64,000 bases of DNA. It comes from Betaproteobacteria bacterium (GTDB lineage Bacteria; Pseudomonadota; Gammaproteobacteria; Burkholderiales; Burkholderiaceae_A). Each line of letters begins with the position of its first letter. Position 1 is the stretch's first letter. The translations under genes were made by a program, and so were the position numbers. Below are positions 1 to 9,490 of the stretch, in pieces. The notes beneath the pieces were generated by a model. The model did no database searches. It was not told the origin of the DNA and was given only the letters and a program-made list of their open reading frames with translations. The stretch spans positions 18,858-82,857 of the forward strand of contig VGHK01000003.1 in assembly GCA_016868305.1 (NCBI GenBank), read 5' to 3'.

Positions 1-730
1 GGGCATTGGCGAGAAGCTTGATGCGCTGATTGGGCAGTGCCTGAAGGCTGGCCTTGCCATCGGCGAATTCCGCGGTTGGCCCGTCTGGCATCACCTTTGC
101 CATGAATGCGCGCTCGTGAAAGGGGCATTCATTAATGAGGGTGACCGAGACCCTGATGGGCTGGGGCGGGGCGACAACCTTCGAGAACAGGCCGATTGCT
201 GCCTTGGCAGGCTCTGTTTCCAATAGACGCGTGAGGTTAAATCCCAGCCAGATGACGGCGACGGTTGCTGAGACTGCGCCTAAGGCTATCCCCCAGTTGC
301 GAAGGCGGGTAACCGGATCGGAGGGCTCCTCAGGCGGTACCCAGAGTACCTTTGCCCTGCGCGGTGCATCCTCGTCTTCCAGGGGTGGGCTAAGCGGCGC
401 ACCGCCTGCCATGGGGTTGGCATCGTAGGGCGGCGCAGGGTAGGGGTCCCAAAGGTCTTCTCCAGCACTCGGGCCGCTCGTACTAGCCGCGGTTTTAGAC
501 CCTTCGTTGTCTGCCTCGGGAGGCTCAAACCAGTCGGCGCCCCGGGCAGACTGGGATGCCCTTGGCTTTTTGGTCGCACCCGGTGGAAGCGCCTGCGGCG
601 GGATGGGGGGAAGATCGGGCTGAGATGCTACCGGGCCAGAGGTGGCCGCCGCGGGCGCGCCGGGCACGACGGGAACGGCAGACTCTTGTTCCGCAGCAAT
701 CTCTTCCAGGCTTCTTGGTTTGATTACCAT
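1..730 (-). CDS. Unrecognised proline-rich single-pass membrane protein (3' end beyond the window)
   Basis: An open frame runs from an ATG at 730 down to the left edge of the window with no stop, giving the first 243 residues. Residues 1-140 are rich in Pro, Ala, Gly and acidic residues and look disordered. Residues about 145-168 form one hydrophobic helix preceded by basic residues, so the N-terminus is probably cytoplasmic. About 75 residues after the helix are visible, with one Cys and a mix of hydrophobic and polar residues that looks folded and probably lies in the periplasm. I do not recognise the family. It is divergent from the small secreted-protein gene to its right. The reading frame is convincing because it stays open for 243 codons with typical codon use for the region. 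Confidence 0.7.
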   Translation of the reverse strand, partial: MVIKPRSLEEIAAEQESAVPVVPGAPAAATSGPVASQPDLPPIPPQALPPGATKKPRASQSARGADWFEPPEADNEGSKTAASTSGPSAGEDLWDPYPAPPYDANPMAGGAPLSPPLEDEDAPRRAKVLWVPPEEPSDPVTRLRNWGIALGAVSATVAVIWLGFNLTRLLETEPAKAAIGLFSKVVAPPQPIRVSVTLINECPFHERAFMAKVMPDGPTAEFADGKASLQALPNQRIKLLANA

Positions 731-813
731 CGCCCAATATTAACTGCTTACGACTCAATATCTGCGTACAACTGTCGATGCAAAATTATGGAAAGTTACC
801 CGATTGCCCTGAA

Positions 814-1212
814 ATGCTGACGCGATTACGCCTCGCAACCCTTCTCTTTGTTGGCCTTTTCCTGGCGCCCTTAGGCACGGAGGCTGCCTACCTAATTCTT
901 GAGCGTAACCGGTATAAGGTTGCCTACGTGGATCTTGCCACCGTTCAGGTAACCGAAAAGGGCCGAAAGTTTCTCGTGATTCACGACTTTTTAAACCCTG
1001 ACCTGCTCGGTCACATGTCCCGGCGGCATGTGGAGGAGATTGACTGTCTGGGAAAGCGTGCGCGCACGGTGGCCTATGCCTTGTTTACTGGCAAACGCGG
1101 AACGGGCAGGTCAAGCCTGGGCGAGGCCGGGGGCGAGACCACCCCCTGGAAGCCGATTCGTGGCAAGCAGGACCCTATGGAAGTCGCCCGTGCCCGTTTG
1201 TGCCCGGTCTAA
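814..1212 (+). CDS. Small secreted protein resembling the surface-adhesin E family
   Basis: This is a predicted exported protein of 132 residues. From the ATG at 814 it has a classical signal peptide: Arg at positions 4 and 6, a hydrophobic core, and a likely cut near Thr-Glu-Ala-Ala at 22-25. An in-frame ATG at 778 would add 12 residues before the basic region, which is less natural. The mature part has alternating beta-like segments, a Tyr-Val-Asp motif, a single Cys near residue 68 and a second at the C-terminus. This general pattern matches small periplasmic or surface proteins annotated as adhesin E (PF16747-like) in betaproteobacteria. The family assignment is by pattern only and the function is unknown. 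Confidence 0.6.
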   Translation: MLTRLRLATLLFVGLFLAPLGTEAAYLILERNRYKVAYVDLATVQVTEKGRKFLVIHDFLNPDLLGHMSRRHVEEIDCLGKRARTVAYALFTGKRGTGRSSLGEAGGETTPWKPIRGKQDPMEVARARLCPV

Positions 1213-1482
1213 TGCGCGGTGGCAGACAAAATTTCTTGCGCGTCGACCGCTTCTTGGTTTAGGTCTTGTTTGGCCTAAGCATGGTCACCACCAGCGTGAT
1301 CACTGTGAGGGGCAGAACAAATCCCATCAAGGCATCCGAAAATATTCAAGTCCAAGCAAGAACAAAAAAAGATCGGACACGGAAGATCCTTCGGCGCGTT
1401 GAGAAACCAAAGCCGCAATCATGGCATGAATGTTCTCGGGCATACTTCTGCAGCAATTCACGTGCTTTTGAAAGGAATCGGG

Positions 1483-1998
1483 ATGAAAGCTGCGCCCACC
1501 ACCGACCTCTGCGATGCCCACGAGCCGCTTTTGGCCTCTGGGGTTCTTCGGGTTCTCCCGCCGGTTTTTCAGAACTATGGCGGCGCGGAGTCGATGGCGG
1601 GTCAGGTGGTTACCTTGAAGTGCTTTGAGGACAATGCCCTGGTGCGCTCCACCCTGGAGACCCAGGGTCGTGGTCGTGTCCTCATGGTTGACGCTGGGGG
1701 AAGCGATCGTTGCGCCTTGGTAGGGGGAAACCTCGCCGCGATTGCCCAGGCAAAAGGCTGGGCTGGTATCGTGCTACATGGGTGTGTGCGAGACCTTGCG
1801 GAGCTTATCGAGGCGCAGCTTGGTATCTGGGCGATTGCCTCGCACCCCCGGCGTGCAGCGAAGCTGGGCCTGGGCCAACAGGACATTGCGATCGATATGG
1901 CCGGAGTACTGGTGCAGCCCGGCGAATGGTGTTATGCCGACGCGGATGGTATTTTGGTGTCGCAAAAGTCTCTGCATGGCGCGGGGTCTAGCGTCTGA
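1483..1998 (+). CDS. rraA: RraA family protein (RNase E activity regulator / HMG aldolase fold)
   Basis: The product has 171 residues, near the family's usual 160. It carries the RraA core: a Gly-Gly-rich segment after Val-Asp-Ala, then the Gly-Gly-Asn-Leu-Ala segment, and the Val-Arg-Asp motif whose Arg and Asp bind substrate in the aldolase members. RraA of E. coli binds the C-terminal half of RNase E and inhibits it. Related proteins are metal-dependent 4-hydroxy-4-methyl-2-oxoglutarate aldolases, and the sequence alone does not decide between the roles. I chose the ATG at 1483 because AAAGGA lies 6 bases upstream, although the frame is open further upstream. RNase E itself is encoded at 10661-13441. 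Confidence 0.85.
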   Translation: MKAAPTTDLCDAHEPLLASGVLRVLPPVFQNYGGAESMAGQVVTLKCFEDNALVRSTLETQGRGRVLMVDAGGSDRCALVGGNLAAIAQAKGWAGIVLHGCVRDLAELIEAQLGIWAIASHPRRAAKLGLGQQDIAIDMAGVLVQPGEWCYADADGILVSQKSLHGAGSSV

Positions 1999-2036
1999 CA
2001 AATTGGTACCCGGATAAAAAGCCTGGCCATTTGTCA
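1996..2036 (+). other. Inverted repeat overlapping the rraA stop codon
   Basis: TGACAAAT at 1996-2003 pairs perfectly with ATTTGTCA at 2029-2036. Two more G-C pairs can form beyond a one-base bulge. The left arm begins with the rraA stop codon. No T-run follows directly, so it is a weak terminator candidate and may instead stabilise the 3' end of the message. Confidence 0.35.
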
Positions 2037-2160
2037 AATGAAGAATTTCAGGCGGTCAATTTTTAACCACCCTAGCTCGAGCCCGAATACGGGTCATTTT
2101 TTTGTAACAAACCCGGTTTTTTCCACATAGCCTGGGGATAACTTTTTTAAATTTTTTTGT

Positions 2161-4122
2161 GTGACGAAATCTAACTACGACGAATCCTCTATTCGGGTGC
2201 TCAAGGGTCTTGAGCCGGTGCGCCAACGGCCCGGCATGTATACCCGCACTGAGAACCCATTGCATATCCTGCAAGAGGTAATTGATAACGCTGCCGATGA
2301 GGCGCTTGCCGGGTATGCGCGCACTATCTTGGTGACCTTACATGTCGATGGCAGTGTTAGCGTTGCCGATGACGGCCGGGGCATACCTGTAGGGCCGCAC
2401 CCCGAGGAAAAGGTGCCGGTGGTCGAGATTGTCTATACCAGGCTGCATGCCGGGGGCAAGTTCGATAAGGGCTCTGGCGGGGCCTATGCATTTTCGGGCG
2501 GTCTGCATGGGGTGGGTGTCTCGGTCACCAATGCCCTGTCAACGAGGCTTGACGTTACCGTATGGCGTGATGGGGCCGAGTGGCAGATCGGTTTTGCAGG
2601 CGGGGAGGTCGTTGCGCCGCTGCAAAAAATCTCCAGGCTGAAAGACAGCCGATCGGGCACAAAGGTGCAGGTCTGGCCAGACCCGAAGTATTTCGACGAC
2701 CGTGTTATTCCGCACCAAGAACTTGCTCGCAGCCTCAAGGCCCGTGCTGTGCTGCTGCCAGGGGTCACCACGATCTTGCTGTCTGAGAAAACCGGGCAGA
2801 CCGAGCAATGGAAATACACCGGCGGCCTTGAAGACTACCTTCGCGAGTCGCTTGCCGATGCCGAGCTGGTGGTGCCCCTATGGAGTCACGAAGGCTACGT
2901 GGGAAAAGCAGATGACACCTTTGCCGAAGGCGAGGGAGCCCAATGGGTACTCGCCTTCACCCAAGAAGGTGGTGTGGTGCGTGAGTCGTTTGTCAACCTT
3001 ATTCCTACTACGGCAGGCGGTACCCATGAGGCCGGACTGCGCGACGGCCTGTTTCAGGCGGTAAAGGGCTTTGTCGAGCAGCATGGCCTGCTGCCCAAGG
3101 GTGTCAAGCTCCTGCCCGAGGACGTCTTTGCGCGGGTGAGCTTTATCTTGTCTGCAAAGGTGCTTGACCCGCAGTTTCAGGGCCAGACCAAAGAAAAACT
3201 CACTAGTCGCGATGCGCTGCGTCTGGTTGCCAGCCAGACCAAGGGTCCCTTTGAGCTCTGGCTGCATCGTGACCTTGAGGCCGGAAAGAAAATTGCCGAG
3301 CTCGCCATTCGCGCGGCCCAGTCACGACAGCGTTCTGCCCAAAAGGTTGAAAAGAAAAAAGGCTCAGGGGTTGCCGTATTGCCGGGGAAGCTTACCGATT
3401 GCGAGTCCACCGACCTGCAGCGCAACGAGCTTTTTCTGGTCGAGGGCGACTCTGCCGGTGGCTCTGCCAAGATGGGCCGCGACAAAGAGTTTCAGGCCAT
3501 TCTGCCGCTGCGCGGCAAGGTATTGAACACCTGGGAGGCTGAGCGTGACAGGCTTTTTGCCAATGCGGAGGTGCACGATATTTCGGTGGCCTTGGGCGTG
3601 GACCCGCATGGCCCGCAGGAGGCGGTCGATCTCTCAGGGTTGCGCTATGGCAAGGTCTGCATTCTCTCGGATGCCGATGTCGACGGCGCCCATATTCAGG
3701 TCTTGCTGCTTACGCTTTTTTTTCGGCACTTCCCGCAGCTCATCGACCGCGGCCACATTTTTGTGGCTCGGCCCCCGCTGTTTCGGGTCGATGTTGAGGC
3801 CCGTGCCAAAAAGCCTGCACGTAAGATCTATGCCCTTGACGAAGGAGAGCTTACCCATGTGCTGGATAAGCTCAGGCAGGAAGGGCTCCGAGAAACGGCC
3901 TGGAGCATCTCGCGGTTTAAGGGCCTGGGCGAGATGAGTGCCGAGCAGCTCTGGGAGACCACGCTTAATCCCGATACCCGGCGGCTCCTGCCCATTAGCC
4001 TGGGTGCCTGGTCTGTGGGCGAGACCGGGCAGCGGTTTAACCTGCTCATGGGCAGAGGCGAGGCTGCCTCGCGTCGCAGTTGGTTAGAAGAAAAAGGCCA
4101 TCAGGCCGAGGTAGATATCTAA
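2161..4122 (+). CDS. parE: DNA topoisomerase IV subunit B
   Basis: ParE is the ATPase subunit of topoisomerase IV, which separates linked daughter chromosomes. The protein has 653 residues. The GHKL ATPase region is clear: the RPGMYT segment near residue 23, [11 protein letters not shown] with the Mg-binding Asn, and a [15 protein letters not shown] loop near 115. The TOPRIM metal site follows as EGDSAGG near 430 and DADVDGAH near 500. The length without an added insert, and the immediate parC neighbour, favour ParE over GyrB. The start codon is GTG at 2161, preceded by an A/T-rich stretch with no good Shine-Dalgarno sequence. The stop codon shares one base with the parC start, so translation is probably coupled. 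Confidence 0.95.
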   Translation: MTKSNYDESSIRVLKGLEPVRQRPGMYTRTENPLHILQEVIDNAADEALAGYARTILVTLHVDGSVSVADDGRGIPVGPHPEEKVPVVEIVYTRLHAGGKFDKGSGGAYAFSGGLHGVGVSVTNALSTRLDVTVWRDGAEWQIGFAGGEVVAPLQKISRLKDSRSGTKVQVWPDPKYFDDRVIPHQELARSLKARAVLLPGVTTILLSEKTGQTEQWKYTGGLEDYLRESLADAELVVPLWSHEGYVGKADDTFAEGEGAQWVLAFTQEGGVVRESFVNLIPTTAGGTHEAGLRDGLFQAVKGFVEQHGLLPKGVKLLPEDVFARVSFILSAKVLDPQFQGQTKEKLTSRDALRLVASQTKGPFELWLHRDLEAGKKIAELAIRAAQSRQRSAQKVEKKKGSGVAVLPGKLTDCESTDLQRNELFLVEGDSAGGSAKMGRDKEFQAILPLRGKVLNTWEAERDRLFANAEVHDISVALGVDPHGPQEAVDLSGLRYGKVCILSDADVDGAHIQVLLLTLFFRHFPQLIDRGHIFVARPPLFRVDVEARAKKPARKIYALDEGELTHVLDKLRQEGLRETAWSISRFKGLGEMSAEQLWETTLNPDTRRLLPISLGAWSVGETGQRFNLLMGRGEAASRRSWLEEKGHQAEVDI

Positions 4123-6521
4123 TGCCAGGACCACGGTCGCAAGACCCCACGCTTGATTTGTTTTCTGAGCCTGAGGCGCGGGGCACACCCCCGCCGCCCG
4201 CGCCCCCGCAGTCCGGTCTGCCCGGGGGCATTGCATTCGATGGCGAATCGATATCCCTTGCGGATTTTGCCGAGCGCGCCTATCTCGACTATGCGGTGTC
4301 GGTGGTAAAGGGCCGCGCCCTACCTGATCTCTGCGACGGTCTAAAGCCGGTGCAGCGTCGCATTCTGTTCGCCATGGACCGCATGTCGTTGGCCGCCAAT
4401 GCCAAGCCAGTGAAGTCGGCCCGGGTAGTTGGAGATGTGCTGGGCAAATACCATCCGCATGGTGACCAGTCTGCCTATGACGCGCTCGTGCGTCTGGCCC
4501 AGGGGTTTACGGTGCGCTACCCCCTTATTGATGGCCAGGGAAATTTTGGCTCGCGCGATGGTGATGGTGCGGCCGCTATGCGCTACACCGAGGCACGGCT
4601 AACACGGTTTGCCGATTTACTGCTCTCCGAGATCGACGAGGGCACCGTTGACTTCGGCCCGAACTACGATGGCTCAATGACCGAGCCGCTGCGGATGCCC
4701 GCCCGGCTTCCGGTCTGTCTTCTCAATGGCGCCTCGGGCATTGCCGTGGGCATGGCCACCGAGATTCCGCCGCATAACCTGCGTGAGGTTGCCGCCGCCG
4801 CCTTGGCCATGCTGGACACGCCTGATCTTTCTATGGCCGACCTTATGCGGCTCATGCCTGGCCCCGACTTTCCTGGCGGGGGGCAGGTGATCTCTTCTGC
4901 AGACGAGATTGTCGCTGCCTATAGCGCGGGCAAGGGTTCTCTAAAAATGCGCGCCCGGTGGGTCTTCGAAGAGCTTGCCCGCGGCCAGTGGCAGCTTGTG
5001 GTTACTGAGCTGCCCCACGGCGTTTCGGCCCAGAAGGTACTCGAAGAGATCGAAGAGCTCACCAATCCCAAGGTGAAAACCGGCAAGAAGTCTCTCCTAC
5101 CAGACCAGCAGCAGACCAGGCAGCTTATCCTGGGTCAGCTTGAGTCGGTGCGCGACGAATCGGGAAAGGATGCCGCAGTACGACTTGTCTTTGAGCCGCG
5201 CAGCTCGCGGCTGGATCGTGACGAGTTTGTCACTCTGCTGCTGGCCCATACCTCGCTGCAGAGTTCTGTGGCCATGAACCTGGTGGCTGTTGACTTCGAG
5301 GGCCGACCAAGGGCCTTGTCCTTGCGCGATATTCTGGGCCAGTGGCTGCAGTTTCGGGTACAGACGGTGCGACGACGGTCTGCCCATCGACTGGCCCAGG
5401 CGGAGAAACGAATTCATGTGCTTGAGGGCCGCACCATCGCCCTGGCCCGGATTGATGATGTCATCCGTGTCATTCGCGAGAGCGACGAGCCCAAGCCGGC
5501 ACTCATGTCTGAGTTTGGGCTTACCGAGGTACAGGCAGAAGACATTCTCGAGATTCGACTGCGCCAGCTTGCCCGGCTTGAGGCCATTAAAATCGAGAAA
5601 GAGCTCGCAGACCTTCGCGAGCAGGCCGATCGGCTGAGGCATCTGCTCGACAATGAAAAGGCACTGAAGAAGGCGGTCGGCAAAGAAATCTCCGAAGATG
5701 CCAAGACCTTTGGCGATGACCGACGCACCATCATTAAAGAAGAGGCCCGGGCCACGGTGGAGGTGCCGGTGCTTGATGAGCCGGTTACCGTGGTGGTCTC
5801 TGTCAATGGCTGGGTGCGCGCCCGTCAGGGGCATGGCCACGACCCTATGGCCTTTGGCTTTAAGACGGGAGACGCGCTCTACGCCACCTTCGAATGCCGC
5901 ACCGTGGATGCCCTGGTTGCCTTATCCAATACCGGCCGAAGCTATAGCGTGGCGGTTGGGGGCCTTCCCGGAGCCCGAGGCGATGGCGCGCCCATGACCT
6001 CCATGATTGACTTAGAGGCTGGCAGCCGGCTCGTTGCCTTTGTTGCTGCGGATGCCGCAGCAACACTGATGGTTGGCACCGCCCGTGGCCAAGGTTTTCT
6101 TACCCGGCTCGAGGGACTTGTCGGCCGCAATCGCAGCGGCAAGCAGTTTATGACTCTTGATGCCGGTGACGAGCCCAGCATTCTCAGGCTGCTTCCAAGT
6201 CCTCAGGGTGCCCTGGCAGGTCTCACCGCCGAAGGCCGGCTGCTGATCTTCGGTCTTGATGAGGTAAAAGACTTGCCTACGGGGGGAAGGGGGGTGATCC
6301 TGATGGAGCTTGAGTCTTCTAAAGACAGCCTGATTGACCTGGCCTGGGTTCCGGATTCGGGCCTTGTGGTGCGCGGCGAGGGGCGGTCGGGTAGGCCTGC
6401 CGAGCAGCAGCTCTCGCGAAAGGAGCTTATGCCTTTTGTGGGCAAGCGTGCCCGTAAGGGCAAGTCTTTGGGCTTAAAGTTTCGACCCCTCGGGCTTGCG
6501 GCGCCGCAGGCTAAGCCCTGA
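4122..6521 (+). CDS. parC: DNA topoisomerase IV subunit A
   Basis: ParC is the DNA-cleaving subunit. The 799-residue protein shows the DGLKPVQRR segment, the quinolone-target segment [10 protein letters not shown], and the catalytic tyrosine in [11 protein letters not shown] coiled-coil-like region and a C-terminal beta-pinwheel region follow. At the position of E. coli Ser80 there is Gln, and at Glu84 there is Asp. The same substitutions are, to my knowledge, usual in Burkholderiales ParC. The start was set at the ATG at 4122 because it overlaps the parE stop (TAATG); a longer frame reaches back to 4080 inside parE but would leave a basic, non-conserved leader. It ends 120 bases before htpG. 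Confidence 0.95.
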   Translation: MPGPRSQDPTLDLFSEPEARGTPPPPAPPQSGLPGGIAFDGESISLADFAERAYLDYAVSVVKGRALPDLCDGLKPVQRRILFAMDRMSLAANAKPVKSARVVGDVLGKYHPHGDQSAYDALVRLAQGFTVRYPLIDGQGNFGSRDGDGAAAMRYTEARLTRFADLLLSEIDEGTVDFGPNYDGSMTEPLRMPARLPVCLLNGASGIAVGMATEIPPHNLREVAAAALAMLDTPDLSMADLMRLMPGPDFPGGGQVISSADEIVAAYSAGKGSLKMRARWVFEELARGQWQLVVTELPHGVSAQKVLEEIEELTNPKVKTGKKSLLPDQQQTRQLILGQLESVRDESGKDAAVRLVFEPRSSRLDRDEFVTLLLAHTSLQSSVAMNLVAVDFEGRPRALSLRDILGQWLQFRVQTVRRRSAHRLAQAEKRIHVLEGRTIALARIDDVIRVIRESDEPKPALMSEFGLTEVQAEDILEIRLRQLARLEAIKIEKELADLREQADRLRHLLDNEKALKKAVGKEISEDAKTFGDDRRTIIKEEARATVEVPVLDEPVTVVVSVNGWVRARQGHGHDPMAFGFKTGDALYATFECRTVDALVALSNTGRSYSVAVGGLPGARGDGAPMTSMIDLEAGSRLVAFVAADAAATLMVGTARGQGFLTRLEGLVGRNRSGKQFMTLDAGDEPSILRLLPSPQGALAGLTAEGRLLIFGLDEVKDLPTGGRGVILMELESSKDSLIDLAWVPDSGLVVRGEGRSGRPAEQQLSRKELMPFVGKRARKGKSLGLKFRPLGLAAPQAKP

Positions 6522-6523
6522 CC

Positions 6524-6550
6524 CTTGAAATCCGGGGCTCTGCCCTCACG
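6524..6550 (+). promoter_or_regulatory. Possible sigma-32 type promoter before htpG
   Basis: CTTGAAA at 6524-6530 matches the heat-shock -35 element exactly. After 12 bases, CCCTCACG at 6543-6550 is a partial match to the CCCCAT-type -10 element. It begins 3 bases after the parC stop, about 90 bases upstream of htpG, a known heat-shock gene. Confidence 0.4.
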
Positions 6551-6641
6551 TTACCCAATTGAAATTTGGAGGGTTCTGCCCGTGCCCAGTATTTTGCGGC
6601 AGGCCGCTAATGGCTTTACCTATATGACCATGGAGTAGCGC

Positions 6642-8654
6642 ATGTCTAAAGAAACCATGTCTTTTCAGACAGAAGTGAAGCAGCTTCTGCACCTCATGAT
6701 TCATTCCCTATACAGCAACCGCGATATCTTTCTGCGTGAGCTGGTATCCAATGCCTCAGATGCCTGCGACAAGCTGCGGCTTGAGGCCCTGGCCAACGAT
6801 GGGTTGTTTGAGGGCGACCCTGAGCTAAAGATTCGGGTGTCGTTTGACCCTCAGGAAAAGACGATTACCGTGGAAGACAATGGCATTGGCATGACCCGCG
6901 ATGAGGTCATTGCAAATCTGGGAACCATCGCCCGTTCTGGTACCAAGGAATTCTTTAGTAAGCTGTCTGGCGACTCTGCAAAAGACTCTGCCCTTATTGG
7001 CCAGTTTGGCGTGGGCTTTTATTCGTCATTTATTGTTGCCCAACATGTAACGGTGCTCACCCGTCGCGCGGGGGCTGCTGCAGACCAGGCGGTTCGCTGG
7101 GAGTCTGATGGCACCGGAGACTTCAGCCTTGAGTCTGCCCATCGCACCGCCCGCGGCACTGCGGTTATTCTCAAGCTGCGGGCCCCCGAAGGTGAGGGCG
7201 AAGATCAGAAGAGCCATGACGACCTGCTCTCGCACTGGAAGCTCAAAGAGATTCTGAAGCGTTATTCCGATCACATCGGGCTTCCCATCGAAATGAAAAA
7301 GCGCGACTGGAACGAGAAGAAAAAAGAGTACGAGGAGAAGGACGAATGGGAGGTGGTGAACCAGGCCTCCGCCCTCTGGACGCGGTCAAAGTCTGAGATC
7401 ACCGAAGACCAGTACAAAGAGTTCTATAAGAGCTTGGCCCATGGCTTTGATGACCCTCTGGCCTACACCCATAACCGGGTGGAAGGACGCACCGAGTACA
7501 CCCAGCTTCTGTATCTGCCCACCAAGGCGCCCTTCGATCTCTACGACAGGCAGTCACGCCATGGCCTAAAGCTCTACATTAAGCGTGTCTTTATCATGGA
7601 CGATGCAGAGCAGCTGCTGCCCAACTATCTGCGTTTCGTCCGCGGTATCGTCGATTCCGCCGATCTCCCGCTGAACATATCGCGGGAGATTCTGCAGGAG
7701 AGCCGTGATATCAAGGCGATCCGAGAGGGGTGTGCCAAGCGCATTCTCAGCCTTCTTGAAGACCTGGCAGAAAACAAACCGGAGGACTACAAGACCTTCT
7801 GGCAGGAGTTCGGGCAGTGTATTAAAGAGGGCTTTGGCGAAGACTTTGCGAACAAGGATCGTCTGGCAGGTCTTGCCCGTTTTGTGAGTACCCAGTCTTC
7901 TGGCGATACCCCAGAGGCGTCTCTTAAGAGCTATATCAGCCGTATGAAAGACGGGCAGGAGAAGGTCTATGTGCTCACGGCCGACTCGCTGACAGCCGCG
8001 CGGTCAAGCCCGCACCTTGAGATCTTCAAAAAGAAGGGCATTGAGGTGCTGCTGCTCACCGACCGCATCGACGAATGGGTGCTTAACTTCCTCACCGAGT
8101 TCAACGGTAAGCAGATTCAGTCTGTCGCCAAGGGCGCGCTCGACCTCAGTAAGGTTAAGGATGCCGAGGCGCCCGAGTCGGCCAAGGCACAAGAGAAGGC
8201 TCTGAAGGATGCCCAGACAAAGGCCAAGCCTGCCATCGAAAAGGCATCGAAGATTCTTGGTGACAAGGTAAAAGAGGTGCGTCTTACCCAGCGGCTCACC
8301 GATTCGGCCTGCTGCCTGGTTTCTGAGGACCATGACATGAGCGGACATCTGGAGCGACTGCTCAAGGCCTCGGGCCAGAAGACCCCGGACCGCAAGCCGA
8401 TCTTGGAGCTCAACCCGCAGCACCCTCTGGTGCTGGCCCTGATCGCCGAAAGCGATGCGGGGGGTGGCCAGATCGTGGGCAGCGATGGCCAGGCCGTTTC
8501 CGAGGGCATCTCAGACACCCTGCGCGATCTGGTATGGCTTCTTCACGACCAGGCGCTCCTCTCGGAGGGCGGCCAGCCCGAAGACCCCGCGAGCTTTGTC
8601 CGTCGGCTCAATGGTTTTCTGCTCAAAGGACTGGGGGTGGGTGCAAGGTCATGA
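6642..8654 (+). CDS. htpG: Molecular chaperone HtpG (bacterial Hsp90)
   Basis: HtpG is an ATP-dependent homodimeric chaperone of the cytoplasm. The N-terminal GHKL nucleotide-binding domain is evident from the [11 protein letters not shown] segment, DNGIGM near residue 83 and GQFGVGFYS near 122. The middle domain carries the conserved [16 protein letters not shown] segment with its catalytic Arg. The C-terminal dimerisation domain ends near residue 665. The 670-residue length is somewhat above the 620-640 typical of enterobacteria, and the extra length lies in loops and the tail. GGAG lies 8 bases before the ATG. The 120-base gap after parC, with a heat-shock-like promoter, suggests separate transcription. 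Confidence 0.97.
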   Translation: MSKETMSFQTEVKQLLHLMIHSLYSNRDIFLRELVSNASDACDKLRLEALANDGLFEGDPELKIRVSFDPQEKTITVEDNGIGMTRDEVIANLGTIARSGTKEFFSKLSGDSAKDSALIGQFGVGFYSSFIVAQHVTVLTRRAGAAADQAVRWESDGTGDFSLESAHRTARGTAVILKLRAPEGEGEDQKSHDDLLSHWKLKEILKRYSDHIGLPIEMKKRDWNEKKKEYEEKDEWEVVNQASALWTRSKSEITEDQYKEFYKSLAHGFDDPLAYTHNRVEGRTEYTQLLYLPTKAPFDLYDRQSRHGLKLYIKRVFIMDDAEQLLPNYLRFVRGIVDSADLPLNISREILQESRDIKAIREGCAKRILSLLEDLAENKPEDYKTFWQEFGQCIKEGFGEDFANKDRLAGLARFVSTQSSGDTPEASLKSYISRMKDGQEKVYVLTADSLTAARSSPHLEIFKKKGIEVLLLTDRIDEWVLNFLTEFNGKQIQSVAKGALDLSKVKDAEAPESAKAQEKALKDAQTKAKPAIEKASKILGDKVKEVRLTQRLTDSACCLVSEDHDMSGHLERLLKASGQKTPDRKPILELNPQHPLVLALIAESDAGGGQIVGSDGQAVSEGISDTLRDLVWLLHDQALLSEGGQPEDPASFVRRLNGFLLKGLGVGARS

Positions 8655-8750
8655 ATCAGTATCCCTCTGGCCAGTAGTGCTGCGCTGCAAGCGGGTGAGG
8701 AGGGGGGCGCCTCTGGTAATATGCGTGAGTGTGAATATTAAGGGGGCAAC

Positions 8751-9095
8751 ATGACAATAAAGACATCTGTGGCGGGCATTGGCTGCGGGCTGCTTCTGGC
8801 GGCCGGGGCTTTAGTATCGCTGCCCGCCTCGGCTGCAGGAAGCGCGGCCGAAGGCGCGAAGAAGAACTCCATGTGCATAGGATGCCATGGCATTCCAGAG
8901 TACAAAACGGCATTTCCGCATCTCTACCGCGTTCCCAAAATTGCCGGTCAGAGCGAGGCCTATATTGTCGCTGCAATGAGCGCCTACCGTTCGAGTGAGC
9001 GTAGTCATCCCAGCATGGTGGCAATCGCCAAGACCCTTACAGACCAGGACATTGCAGACCTTGCGGCCTTTTACGCCCGCGGCGGTGCGCGCTAA
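8751..9095 (+). CDS. Small periplasmic cytochrome c (single haem)
   Basis: The 114-residue precursor has a signal peptide with a likely cut after Ala-Ser-Ala near residue 28. The haem attachment motif is CIGCH near residues 42-46. A Met in the HPSMVAIA segment is the likely distal haem ligand, and a C-terminal helix of cytochrome-c fold follows (DQDIADLAAFYA). Class I cytochromes of this size carry electrons in the periplasm to terminal oxidases or other reductases. GGGGG lies just upstream of the ATG. A second cytochrome gene follows after 19 bases, so the two are probably co-transcribed and may work as a pair, as in two-domain cytochrome c4. The redox partner is not known from the sequence. 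Confidence 0.9.
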   Translation: MTIKTSVAGIGCGLLLAAGALVSLPASAAGSAAEGAKKNSMCIGCHGIPEYKTAFPHLYRVPKIAGQSEAYIVAAMSAYRSSERSHPSMVAIAKTLTDQDIADLAAFYARGGAR

Positions 9096-9114
9096 CTACC
9101 GGGGAAGATAAAAA

Positions 9115-9486
9115 ATGACATCAGACACGTTTGCAGTAAGCGGTGCGTTAAGGCGTCTTGTGCTCGGGGGCCTTGTGGCAGCCTGCTTGGGGTTGTCTAT
9201 GGGCCTTGCCCATGCGGGTAACATCGTCCTTGGTAAAGAAAAAGCAGCCCAGGCCTGCGTGGCCTGTCATGGCGCAGATGGAGTGAAGGCAATTGATCCC
9301 AGCTATCCTGTTCTGGCAGGTCAGTACGAAGACTTTTTAGTTCGGGCGCTTACCGACTACAAAACGGGTGCCAGAAAAAATGCCATCATGGCTGGCATGG
9401 CCGCCCCGCTTACCAAAGAAGAAATCGCTAATCTGGCTGCCTACTACGCCTCGCTTCCGGGCCCGTTAAAGATTATCAAGCGATAA
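9115..9486 (+). CDS. Small periplasmic cytochrome c (single haem), second of a pair
   Basis: The 123-residue precursor begins with a long signal peptide cut near Ala-His-Ala at 33-35. It has one haem-binding motif, CVACH, near residue 48, and a distal Met in the AIMAGMAAPL segment. The C-terminal helix is EEIANLAAYYASLPG, the usual end of c4/c553-type domains. GGGGAAG lies 8 bases before the ATG. It follows the first cytochrome gene closely on the same strand and converges on moaA, whose 3' end is only 4 bases away. Confidence 0.9.
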   Translation: MTSDTFAVSGALRRLVLGGLVAACLGLSMGLAHAGNIVLGKEKAAQACVACHGADGVKAIDPSYPVLAGQYEDFLVRALTDYKTGARKNAIMAGMAAPLTKEEIANLAAYYASLPGPLKIIKR

Positions 9487-9490
9487 TCGG

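Noticed and set aside
1260..1521. Minus-strand short frames with hydrophobic stretches between the small secreted-protein gene and rraA
   Set aside because: The 64-codon frame has no ribosome site and overlaps rraA. A 22-codon hydrophobic frame lies in another phase. They might be remains of a small gene but nothing supports it.
5097..5840. 247-codon minus-strand frame inside parC
   Set aside because: It is wholly antisense to a well-conserved gene and has no recognisable motif; long antisense frames are common in GC-rich DNA.
8809..8820. Partial match CTTTAGTAT to the 12-bp regulatory motif
   Set aside because: Only 9 bases match and it lies within the coding sequence of a cytochrome signal peptide, so it is probably chance.
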